A stretch of 64,000 bases of DNA from Dawidia soli. Its GTDB lineage: Bacteria > Bacteroidota > Bacteroidia > Cytophagales > Cyclobacteriaceae. The translations under genes were made by a program, and so were the position numbers. The stretch lies in NCBI RefSeq assembly GCF_018598185.1, contig NZ_JAHESC010000013.1, positions 1 through 64,000 on the forward strand, given 5' to 3'. Below the pieces are notes generated by a model, which was given only the letters and a program-made list of their open reading frames with translations, was not told where the DNA came from and did not search any database. This document shows, piece by piece, positions 18,028 through 26,400 of this stretch (the first letter of the stretch is position 1; each line of letters starts with the position of its first letter).

Positions 18028-20493
18028 CTAGTCTTTGCGCAGTAACTTATCCGATAAGATCTTCATATAGAATCCGCCAACCACGCTCCGTGCTTTGAAG
18101 TTTTCACGGACCCCGGTGTTCGAATCATAAAAGTCATTGAGCGGAACACGTGACGGCGTCTCGAGGGCATGTACATAGAGCGGTTTGATCAGGGCGTCGA
18201 ACTGCGCCTGTGTCGGCGCAAATGTGGCCGTCCACGCAATCCAGTCATTTTTGGTATACGCTTTACGGCTGTCCAGCGGTATACCGAACTTGTTGTTCTT
18301 CGTCAGGTAATACCGGGTCTCCGTTTCGTAAACCTTCTGCGGGAACAGGTTCAGCTGCAACACTTTGTCCCAAACCAGGTTATACTTCTGGCTCCAGGTA
18401 TTCTTGTCGTCAAACGTCAGGGCGTAATGGTCGCCGGCATCTGCCATCTCCATCCATTTCGGCACCATGCTTTCGGCAATCGCCCGGTATTTTTTTGCAG
18501 TCTCCTGCTCACCCAGCGCCTCGGCCAGCTGCGCATAGCAGGCGATCCCTACAATGGCTTTAACCGACAGGTTGGCATTACGGGCAAGGTGCCCGGCGAA
18601 GTCGTCCGTGCATAACTGGGTCTTTGGGTCAAAGCCATCCTTGACAAGATAGTCCACCCACGTGGTAAGCGATTTCCAATGCTTTTTTGCGTAGCCCGCG
18701 TTGCCCTGCACCTTTGCAATGGCCGCCGTGAGGATGATCATATTGCCGGACTCTTCTACCGGCATCGGTTCACCATACGTCTGCCCATTCGCCTTGGGGT
18801 ACGTGCCCAGGTCGTGCGCGGCCCACGGGTGAGGATATTTTCCGGATTCGCTGAAATAGAAAATACCGGTGAGCATGCCCTGCATCAATTCCGGATTGTA
18901 GAGCAGGTAAAGCGGCGCCGAAGGATAGGTCACATCGACCGTATTGATAAACCCGCCGCTGTTATTCTCTTTCGACAACCACAGGATCTCATCCTGGGGA
19001 CTCCTGACCAGCGTATGCGCCGCAATGCTTTGACGATAGGCCAGGATGCACAAATGTGCGTATTGCTCGCCCCCGGAGTTCAATGCTTCTCTGGCAACAG
19101 CCTTATCAAAAGCCATGCATTTTTGCATCACCGCGCTGTATTCGTCAGACGCCCTGGTCAACTGCCCCTCTATTGTTTCTTTGCCCGAGTTGTTCCAGTA
19201 AGGCCGCAGGTTTGTATTGAAGTACTGGATGGAATAGATCTCATCGTACCCCAGCTCGACGTAGCGCTCCACCGTTGCGTTACCGACGGTTCCGAAGGGG
19301 ATCACGGTATTCAGCGACAAGGATTTGCCTTTTGACTCGGTCGATGTCACCGCGCCCTTTTTAAAAGCGCCAGACGCTTCAGCGCTTTTGCTGATAAACT
19401 GCACGGCACCGCTGGATGCAGGAGCCGCTACATAGAAGTAGCCCCAATCGATACGCATATCGTCAGCACCCTTTTGCAGCGTCGGTTGCTCAACCGTGCC
19501 GGTTTTCAGGATCGACAGTTTATCGGTCGCATATTTCTGCGCCGTAACAGGCTGCGACGGCTGGTATACCGCGATATTCGACGACGCGCCGAGAAATGCC
19601 TTGACAGCATGCTGTTTGCCATCGTTCGCTTTTACACTATACGTGATGTAGGATACCGGCCGGGACAACAGGTTCAGATCGTCCAGTAACAGCGGCGACG
19701 TGAACGTCACCTGCAGGTCAACCTTTCCGGCGGTGAAATTATAGATAGTCCGTGTCGCCGTTACCTCCACGCTCTTTTGTGCGGCCAGCTGCGTGTTGGC
19801 GGAATTGTCTTTCACCTTGTCGACCAGACCGAAATCCAGGAATCTGCCACCCGCGGTATTGACCAGGTGGATCGCGATAACATTCTGACCGGCCTTCAGG
19901 CTCTTCTTGCTGATCGGCTGATACTGGAAGTTATTCGTCCAGCCCGTTTTCTCGTATACCTTCTCACCGTTCAGGAACACTGTAACGTTGTCATCGTGGT
20001 TCAGCTTCAAAAACAATTCGTTAATGCTGGCAGGCTTGCTGACGTTGAACGACCGCCTCACCCAAATGTCATGAGACTTCCAGACCGTCTTGGCCGTTTT
20101 CTCGTCATCGCCGATCGGCGCCGAACCGGACTTCCAACCGTCGGCTTTGTATTCCGGGGCGGACCAGTTTCCTTGTGGCGCCGTTTCCGTATACGCCACG
20201 GTATACGCCGCTTCATCGGACGCATTCAACACCGTGCTATAGTTTGTCTCCTCCTTGCCAAGGAAACGATAGATCTCGCCGTCTACGCTGATGAGTCCCA
20301 ACAGCGAATGTTCCGCACCGGTCCAGTGTGTGGTGGTCGAGGCATTCAGATCGTCTGTGTTCGACCAGATACTGAAATTGGGGTTGTGTGTGACCAGCGG
20401 ATAGGCTGGCGCTTTCCGGCCCTGTGCCAGCGCGCCCATCGACAGGACGCAAGCAAACAGACACAGAACTCCTGATTTGTTTAGTTTGAGCAT
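18028..20493 (-). CDS. Secreted DUF4965/DUF5127 glutaminase-family protein
   Basis: An 821-residue protein with signal peptide (ends GALAQG). The N-terminal DUF4964-like part reads YPLVTHNPNFSIWSNTDDLN and HWTGAEHSLLGLISVDG. It is followed by an inserted GH2-like jelly roll (about 110-225; DIWVRRSFNV, NHDDNVTVFLNGEKVYE, NVIAIHLVNTAGG). The DUF5127 and DUF4965/DUF1793 helical toroid then extends to the C-terminus (WLSKENNSGGFINTVDVTYPSAPLY, SGNMIILTAAIAK, KTQLCTDDFAGHLARNANLS, NKFGIPLDSRKAYTKNDWIAW). Fungal relatives are called glutaminase A, but many Bacteroidota members sit among glycan-degrading genes and may be glycosidase-like. Activity on Gln is therefore not assured. Confidence 0.88.
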   Translation of the reverse strand: MLKLNKSGVLCLFACVLSMGALAQGRKAPAYPLVTHNPNFSIWSNTDDLNASTTTHWTGAEHSLLGLISVDGEIYRFLGKEETNYSTVLNASDEAAYTVAYTETAPQGNWSAPEYKADGWKSGSAPIGDDEKTAKTVWKSHDIWVRRSFNVSKPASINELFLKLNHDDNVTVFLNGEKVYEKTGWTNNFQYQPISKKSLKAGQNVIAIHLVNTAGGRFLDFGLVDKVKDNSANTQLAAQKSVEVTATRTIYNFTAGKVDLQVTFTSPLLLDDLNLLSRPVSYITYSVKANDGKQHAVKAFLGASSNIAVYQPSQPVTAQKYATDKLSILKTGTVEQPTLQKGADDMRIDWGYFYVAAPASSGAVQFISKSAEASGAFKKGAVTSTESKGKSLSLNTVIPFGTVGNATVERYVELGYDEIYSIQYFNTNLRPYWNNSGKETIEGQLTRASDEYSAVMQKCMAFDKAVAREALNSGGEQYAHLCILAYRQSIAAHTLVRSPQDEILWLSKENNSGGFINTVDVTYPSAPLYLLYNPELMQGMLTGIFYFSESGKYPHPWAAHDLGTYPKANGQTYGEPMPVEESGNMIILTAAIAKVQGNAGYAKKHWKSLTTWVDYLVKDGFDPKTQLCTDDFAGHLARNANLSVKAIVGIACYAQLAEALGEQETAKKYRAIAESMVPKWMEMADAGDHYALTFDDKNTWSQKYNLVWDKVLQLNLFPQKVYETETRYYLTKNNKFGIPLDSRKAYTKNDWIAWTATFAPTQAQFDALIKPLYVHALETPSRVPLNDFYDSNTGVRENFKARSVVGGFYMKILSDKLLRKD

Positions 20494-20519
20494 GTAGAAT
20501 TAACAGTTATGACGTTCTC

Positions 20520-20539
20520 GCAAAGAAGCGCATCTTTGC
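20520..20539. promoter_or_regulatory. Inverted repeat GCAAAGA-N6-TCTTTGC upstream of the glutaminase-family gene
   Basis: Perfect 7-bp arms around a 6-base spacer, 27 bp upstream of the minus-strand start at 20493. It may be an operator or a 5'-UTR hairpin. The rest of 20540-20729 shows nothing I recognise. Confidence 0.35.
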
Positions 20540-20729
20540 TAAAACGTGCAACTAAAAGAACGTTTGTGCAAGCGGTCACAATTCCGTTTCACGGGCTCGT
20601 CCACCGTCCGTCGTACACCTGGGGCGACCGCCCTAGGGTTCTTCAAATCATGGAGTGTTTGCTGTCCATCTGAATAAACGCTGTTTCTGATCCATTTACG
20701 GCCATTCAGAAAAAACTTATCATTTTACT

Positions 20730-20760
20730 TTGAGCAACCGATCAGTTGCACGTATATTTG
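20730..20760 (+). promoter_or_regulatory. Promoter of the ArsR operon (TTG-N20-TATATTTG)
   Basis: TTG at 20730-20732, a 20-bp spacer, then TATATTTG at 20753-20760. This is a full match to the Bacteroidota sigma consensus, 35 bp before the ArsR start codon. The spacer and the -7 box are both covered by the palindromic operators listed separately. Confidence 0.8.
20734..20749. promoter_or_regulatory. ArsR operator copy 1, imperfect palindrome
   Basis: The 16-bp sequence GCAACCGATCAGTTGC is palindromic except for one base pair. It fills the spacer between the -33 and -7 elements. The identical sequence recurs 26 bp downstream. Confidence 0.75.
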
Positions 20761-20775
20761 CAACCGATCAGTTGC
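20760..20775. promoter_or_regulatory. ArsR operator copy 2, identical to copy 1
   Basis: An exact second copy of GCAACCGATCAGTTGC, starting on the last base of the -7 box and covering the expected transcription start. Binding here would block initiation, as expected for autorepression by the ArsR protein encoded 20 bp downstream. Confidence 0.75.
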
Positions 20776-20795
20776 TAAACATAACGCACCACTAT

Positions 20796-21116
20796 ATGAG
20801 ACGAGACATTTTCCAGGCGATCGCAGACCCGACACGACGGGCCATCATCACCTTAATTGCATTACAGGCCATGACACCAAACGCCATTGCCGACAATTTT
20901 AATACCACGCGACAGGCGATTTCAAAGCATCTGCGCATCCTCACGGAATGCGAACTGGTAAAACAGGAACAGCAAGGAAGAGAGATCTATTACTCACTTG
21001 AAATTGAAAAAATGAAAGAGATTGACATTTGGATGAACCAGTTAAGGAAGATCTGGGAAGCCCGATTTAATCAACTTGGACACGTATTATCAACCATGAA
21101 AAAAACAAAAAAATGA
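20796..21116 (+). CDS. ArsR/SmtB-type winged-helix repressor
   Basis: A 106-residue winged-helix regulator starting [18 protein letters not shown]. This is the hallmark opening of the ArsR proteins that pair with SRPBCC (AHSA1) proteins. The recognition helix lies in [20 protein letters not shown] and the wing in [13 protein letters not shown]. There is no metal-binding Cys motif. The longer reading from 20730 (TTG) would run through the promoter and operators, so the ATG at 20796 is the real start. The stop overlaps the next start (ATGA). Confidence 0.94.
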   Translation: MRRDIFQAIADPTRRAIITLIALQAMTPNAIADNFNTTRQAISKHLRILTECELVKQEQQGREIYYSLEIEKMKEIDIWMNQLRKIWEARFNQLGHVLSTMKKTKK

Positions 21117-21610
21117 ACAACACAGCACTATTCGACTTTACCCTCGACAAATCCGCAAAAACGGTATCCATCACCATGGAATTTGATGCCGAACTGGAAC
21201 TCGTATGGGATGCTTTTACAGTACCCGAGATTCTCGATCAGTGGTATGCTCCCAAGCCTTTTGTATCAAAAACAAAATTCATGGACTTCAAAGTAGGCGG
21301 CCGGAGATTCTATGCCATGGTTAGTCCCGATGGAAAAGAAAACTGGGCCATTCAGAAATACACATCCATCAGTCCCAAAACCAATTTCAAGATGTTTAAC
21401 GTCTTTGCGGATGAAAATGAAAATCCAAAACCGCCGGGCTCCGACTGGGACTTGAATTTCAGCGAACAGAACGGGGCGACCACCGTCAGTATCAGCGTCT
21501 ATAATGAATCCCTGGAACGGTTGGAGATGTTGCTCGAAGGCTTCAAACTGGGCATGAAGGCGACGTTCGAAAACCTGAGAGACCTGTTGGCCACACGATC
21601 AAAAAAATGA
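21113..21610 (+). CDS. SRPBCC (AHSA1-like) domain protein
   Basis: A 165-residue START/Bet v1-like ligand-binding protein: [47 protein letters not shown], and the C-terminal helix [23 protein letters not shown]. It overlaps the ArsR gene and the next gene by 4 bp each, so translation is coupled. This ArsR plus SRPBCC arrangement is widespread; the hydrophobic ligand is unknown. Confidence 0.92.
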   Translation: MNNTALFDFTLDKSAKTVSITMEFDAELELVWDAFTVPEILDQWYAPKPFVSKTKFMDFKVGGRRFYAMVSPDGKENWAIQKYTSISPKTNFKMFNVFADENENPKPPGSDWDLNFSEQNGATTVSISVYNESLERLEMLLEGFKLGMKATFENLRDLLATRSKK

Positions 21611-21816
21611 TCTACGTCTTTAAAACTTCTGTCGAAACAAAAAGTCAGGTAGAGAAACTGAAACCGCATATTAATACTGTGCTTCCAACGGAAAAATGGA
21701 GTTTCGACCTGGAGGACTGCGACAAGATCCTGCGTATCGACAGCGACGAAAATATAGTTTTGAGGATCACGGCGTTATTGACAATTCACAAATTTCATTG
21801 CGAAGAACTGGAATAA
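21607..21816 (+). CDS. Small conserved protein of unknown function
   Basis: A 69-residue protein ([21 protein letters not shown] to HKFHCEELE) coupled by a 4-bp ATGA overlap to the SRPBCC gene and followed 17 bp later by the VOC gene. The alternating beta-alpha-beta pattern ([31 protein letters not shown]) resembles a ferredoxin-like/HMA fold without metal-binding Cys pairs. It looks genuine because of its operon position; I do not know its function. Confidence 0.75.
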   Translation: MIYVFKTSVETKSQVEKLKPHINTVLPTEKWSFDLEDCDKILRIDSDENIVLRITALLTIHKFHCEELE

Positions 21817-21833
21817 CCATTAAAAACAACATC

Positions 21834-22265
21834 ATGGCACGTATCAATCCCTACATTCACTTTAACGGCAATGCCGAAGAGGCTTTTATATTCTACAAGT
21901 CAGTATTTGGCGGCGAATTCACCCGGCTCATGCGTTACAAAGACCTGTCGGGCCCGGAATATCCGATCGCTGAACATGATGCCGACAGGCTTATGCACGT
22001 GGCCCTGCCCATCGGCAAAAGTAATGTACTCCTGGGCAGTGACGTGATGGAAATGATGGGGCGTGTTACGGAAACCGACAACAGGAATACCATTTCCATT
22101 AGTGCCGAAAGCCGCCACGAAGCAGACCAATTATTCAGCGGCCTTTCCGCGGGTGGAAAAATTGACATGCCCCTGGCGGACGGCCCGTTCGGTGCATACT
22201 TTGGAATGTTTACCGACAAATATGGTATCCAATGGATGATGGACTTTACCCCTGACCAGCAGTGA
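21834..22265 (+). CDS. VOC family protein, PhnB-like
   Basis: A 143-residue VOC protein of the PhnB/3-demethylubiquinone-9 methyltransferase-like type: INPYIHFNGNAEEAFIFYKSVFGGEF, VMHVALPIG-type strand (LMHVALPIGKSNVLLGSDV) and FGAYFGMFTDKYGIQWMMDF at the end. The ATG at 21834 is the family start; the frame is open upstream only by overlap with the small gene. It is the last gene of the ArsR operon, before a hairpin terminator. Confidence 0.9.
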   Translation: MARINPYIHFNGNAEEAFIFYKSVFGGEFTRLMRYKDLSGPEYPIAEHDADRLMHVALPIGKSNVLLGSDVMEMMGRVTETDNRNTISISAESRHEADQLFSGLSAGGKIDMPLADGPFGAYFGMFTDKYGIQWMMDFTPDQQ

Positions 22266-22271
22266 TGGACA

Positions 22272-22300
22272 AAACGCCGGTGCCGTACACACCGGCGTTT
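22272..22300 (+). terminator. Hairpin terminator of the ArsR operon
   Basis: A perfect 11-bp stem AAACGCCGGTG/CACCGGCGTTT (22272-22282, 22290-22300) with a 7-base loop. Only a short T tract follows (TTTAT). It is 6 bp after the stop codon. Confidence 0.7.
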
Positions 22301-22407
22301 ATCCTGCAGGTGTCGCGATGACGTCTTCCACGCTCCGGGGCACCAGCTGGACGTCCAGGCGCTCCGGTCTTCCCAGCCAAGGGGAAAAACCAGGTTTAAA
22401 TCCTCGG

Positions 22408-22417
22408 CGATTAATCG
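22408..22417. promoter_or_regulatory. Palindrome CGATTAATCG upstream of the response regulator
   Basis: A perfect 10-bp palindrome 30 bp before the response-regulator start; a weak TAACTTCG -7-like element overlaps its right side. It is a possible autoregulatory site, but short enough to occur by chance. Confidence 0.25.
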
Positions 22418-22447
22418 TAACTTCGGTCCATTCGCTACCCCCTCCGA

Positions 22448-23143
22448 ATGAACACAACGCACCTGTTACACATTGACGACGAAGAACAGTACAGCCAGCT
22501 GACCAAAGAATACCTGGAGATGCAGGGCTTCCAGGTTACGTTGAAGCACGATGCCGATTCCGGCCTGGCCGCTTTTCGGTCGTCTGCCATAGACCTGTGC
22601 ATCATCGATATAAAAATGCCCAGGAAAGACGGCTTCACGCTGGTGGAAGAGATCCGGGCCATCAACGAGTTTGTGCCCGTGATCTTTCTCACCGGCCAGT
22701 CGACCAAAGAGGATAAGATCAAAGGCCTGCGCCTGGGCGCGGACGATTACCTCACAAAGCCCTTCAGCATGGAGGAGCTGTACCTGCGCATTACGGCGAT
22801 CCTGAAGCGTGTAAAAGTCCAGGAAAAGACGCGGACACCCGAGATGTTCCGCCTGGGCGGGGCATCCTTCCATGTGGACCAGCGCGAGCTGCACATGGCC
22901 GATCAGCAGGTCAAGCTCACCTCTACCGAAGCAAAATTGCTGAAGCTGCTCTGCGAGCATGAAAACAAGGTACTGGCGCGTGATGTCGCGATGCGCAACA
23001 TCTGGGGCGACGAAGAGTATTCGCGCGGGTATAGCCTGAACGTGTACGTCAGTAAGATCCGTAAACTGCTGAAAGATGAGGCCGCGGTCGAGATCCTCAA
23101 CCTGCACGGCGAGGGGTATAAGCTCATCACCAAAAACGCATGA
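22448..23143 (+). CDS. OmpR-family response regulator
   Basis: A 231-residue regulator. The receiver domain (1-120) has the acidic pair D10-D11, phospho-acceptor Asp54 (CIIDIKMP), the conserved Thr in IFLTG and Lys in LTKPFSMEEL. The C-terminal winged-helix Trans_reg_C domain (about 130-228) has LTSTEAKLLKLLCEHENKVL and YSLNVYVSKIRKLL. Its stop overlaps the start of an Hpt protein gene (ATGA), so the two are one operon. No histidine kinase lies in the operon; the likely source of phosphate is the hybrid kinase encoded convergently. Confidence 0.95.
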   Translation: MNTTHLLHIDDEEQYSQLTKEYLEMQGFQVTLKHDADSGLAAFRSSAIDLCIIDIKMPRKDGFTLVEEIRAINEFVPVIFLTGQSTKEDKIKGLRLGADDYLTKPFSMEELYLRITAILKRVKVQEKTRTPEMFRLGGASFHVDQRELHMADQQVKLTSTEAKLLKLLCEHENKVLARDVAMRNIWGDEEYSRGYSLNVYVSKIRKLLKDEAAVEILNLHGEGYKLITKNA

Positions 23144-23490
23144 GCTCAACACTCGACCTCACCTTTATCCGGCAAATGATGGGCAACGACGAAAAGGTTG
23201 TTCAACGGTTCCTGACCATTTTTAAAGACCAATGCCCCCGGCAGCTGCAGGAGCTCAAAGAGCACTATGCCGCACACCACTGGCCGGAGCTCTCCACCGT
23301 AGCGCATAGTTTAAAAACACAGTTCAAGTATTTAAGTATAGAGACGCTGGCCGCGCAGGTCTACGAAATCGAAACACGTGCCGAAGAACCCCCGGCCACA
23401 GCAGCGCAGATCGATGAGCTGGGCAGCCTGATCCGGCTGTTCGAAACGGAGCTGCACGATCTGTTGAACGACGCGCGGCTACCATCCTGA
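23140..23490 (+). CDS. Hpt domain phosphotransfer protein
   Basis: A 116-residue all-helical histidine phosphotransfer protein. The phospho-accepting residue is His56 in AHSLKTQFKYLS. Preceding helices match Hpt (FIRQMMGNDEKVVQRFLTIFKDQ). It overlaps the response regulator by 4 bp upstream, and its 3' end overlaps the convergent kinase gene by 12 bp (23479-23490). It would carry phosphate from the kinase's receiver domain to the OmpR-type regulator. Confidence 0.92.
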   Translation: MSSTLDLTFIRQMMGNDEKVVQRFLTIFKDQCPRQLQELKEHYAAHHWPELSTVAHSLKTQFKYLSIETLAAQVYEIETRAEEPPATAAQIDELGSLIRLFETELHDLLNDARLPS

Positions 23491-26400
23491 TTCTTCCACC
23501 GGTGTACCCGCACCCTGCATCAACCTGGCGATCTTCTGCTTCAGCTTCCTGGACTCGATCGGTTTTGTAATGTAATCATCCATTCCCGCCGCTTTGCACT
23601 TGTCGGCTTCGCCGGGGTTGGCGTTGCTGGTAAACGCAAGAATGGGCACGCGTTCCAATCCCTGCATTGCGCGGATATGCCGGCTGGCCGTATAGCCATC
23701 CATCACCGGCATTTTAATATCCATTAAAATGATATCCACCACATGGTGCTCCAGCTTTTCGAGCGCGACCTGCCCGTTGTCCGCCACAATAACCTGTGCG
23801 TTGGTAATGATCTTCTTGAGTATCTCTTCGGCCACCACCTGGTTGAACAACGTGTCTTCCACCAGCAATATGCGCAGGTCGCTCAGGCTCACGGTATCTT
23901 TGTCCTCTTCCTGTACAGACGCATCGCATCGCTGAAAAGGTAGCGTAAACCGGAACGTGGTTCCCTCCTGGAGCTTACTGGTCACGGTCATGGAGCCACC
24001 CTGTTCTTCCACCAGCTTTTTGGCAATGAACAACCCCAGGCCTGTGCCGGCGTGCTGGAGGTTCAGCTCGTCTTCGATGCGCGAGAAGGTCTCGAAAATA
24101 TAGTGCAGCTTATCCTCGGCGATGCCGATGCCGGAGTCGCGCACGGCAAACGACAGGACCACGTGGCTTTCGTTCGATTCCACCGGGCTCACGGTCACCG
24201 ACACATGTCCCTTCTCGGTAAATTTGATGGCGTTGCCGACGAGGTTGAGCAGGATCTGGTGCAGCCGCAGCGGATCGCCGATCAGCTGCTGCGGTATGGA
24301 AGCGTCCACCTCCATCGACAGCGCTATATTCTTTTCATCCGCCAATACCCCCACCATCGCGTGCAGCCTGTGTATCCGCTCCCGGAGCTGGAACGGCTTC
24401 TGCACAAACGAAAATTTACCGGCCTCGATCTTGGAGAAATCCAGGATGTCGTTGATGATGGCAAGCAGATTTTCAGAAGAGTATTTAATGCCCTTTGCAT
24501 ATTCCATCTGTTGCAGCGTCAGCGGCGTGTCGAAGATCAGCTCGGACATGCCGACGATGGCCGTCATGGGCGTTCTGATCTCGTGACTCATGTTGGCAAA
24601 GAACTGCTCCTTGAATTTAGACTTCTGTTCCACCAGTTGCTTCTGTCTTTCGATCTCCTCCTTTTGCACCTGTATCTCCGCCGTGCGCTCCTGCACCTTT
24701 TGCTCGAGGTTTTCATACAGAATGGAATTCTCTATCGATACCGCGATCTGGCCGGAAAGGAGCTTGAGCAGCTCCACCCGGTCTTTGGTAAATACGCCGG
24801 TCGTGAGGTTATTCTCGAGGTACAACGCGCCCACGAGCTTGCCCTGGTTCAGGGCCGGGATACAGAGCGCTGAACGAACACGATGCTTCATCACGGCGGC
24901 ATCGTGCGCGAACACCGGGTCGAGCTGCGCATCGGCCAGCACCACGTCTTCCTTCGACCGGAACACATGCTCCACGATCTGTTGGGGGATAAGGTCCGAC
25001 TCCGCCAGGGGGATTTGAAGCCTGGCGCTTTTCTGATCGTTCACACTCTGCCTGGCCTCGATATAGAGCTTGCCGCTCCAGTCGAGTATAAAATATCCGG
25101 CCTGGGCACCGGCGTTCTCAATCACGAACTTCATGAGCTTATCCAGCAACTGATCGAACACCACCTCGCTCGAAAGCGCGGTAGAGGCTTTCATGATCGT
25201 GGCAATGTCCAGCGAAGGCATGACATGGCCTGACGACGTCTGTTCGTCCGCAAGATTGTACCTTTCCCTTTGCTCTTCCAGGTGTTTCACCTTCAGCGTG
25301 CAGCCCCATTTTTTATAGGCGTCGAGGGCGCTGGTCAGGTAGATCCGCTCCATATGTTTTTGCCCTTTTTCTTTCCAGCACGCTGCCGCCAGCTCGTGCG
25401 CCAGCGCCTCGTGTTGTATATAGTTGCTGCGTTGTGCGGCCTGAATGGCCTGATCATACAGTGTCAGCGCCTGGTCTTTTTTCCCCGTCACGCGGGCATG
25501 CTCGGCTTCTGCCAGCAACGACAGATGCGCGCAATTGACAGGCACCTGGCTCGCCCACTTGTTGATCTTGCGCGTATAGGCTTTGCCCTGTCGCAGATCC
25601 CTGGCCTGGGCCGATTGACGGTAGGCCGCGAAGCGCAGCAGGGCGGCGTAGAAGTAGAACATCGCTTCCAGGATCTGCCCCCGGGAATAATGGAGGTACC
25701 GCCTGGCATGGGCGATGTGGTTCTTGCCGCCGGCGTAATCCCCGACAAAATAGCACAGCATCATCTTAAAGACATAGCAGGCAAAGAGCTTGGAAGGTTT
25801 GTTGGCGCGGAGGATCTCGGCAAAGCCGGTTCCCTCGTCGAAATACTTTCCCGTCAGCACCGTCGGGTCGTCATTCTCATTCCCCAGGTTGGCCACGAGT
25901 TGAATAAGCGCGTCGTTGCCGTACGAGGCGTCGTTCATTCGCAACGCAGGGGGCAGGATGTTACACCGCAGCATTTCTTCTTTTACCCACCACAGGCTCT
26001 TGCCCGACAGGCACAAAAGCATACAGTAGCCGTTGGACGCGTACGTGGCGTACTCCACGTCGCCCAGGTCGCTGGCATTCTTAAAACACCGTTTCAGCTC
26101 GTCCAGCGACTCGTGCACATGCTCGTGCGACGGCCGGTTGATCAGGTTATAGATCAGCAACGTGCGCGCGCCAATGCCGGCATCCGTGTTCTTTTCGAGC
26201 AACGTAAGCGCCGCTTTGCCGAACCGGTAGCAAACACCGTTGTTTGTTTCGATGCCGTTCACCATCGCTCCGTACGTAGCGTAGGCCAGCGGCGACTCGG
26301 TCGCGCTGCCGTACGTTACCGAAAGACGCATCATCTTGAGCACCAGCAGCGGATAGAGACCGGGCGCATTGTGGTAGGCCACGGCACTGATGCTTTGCAT

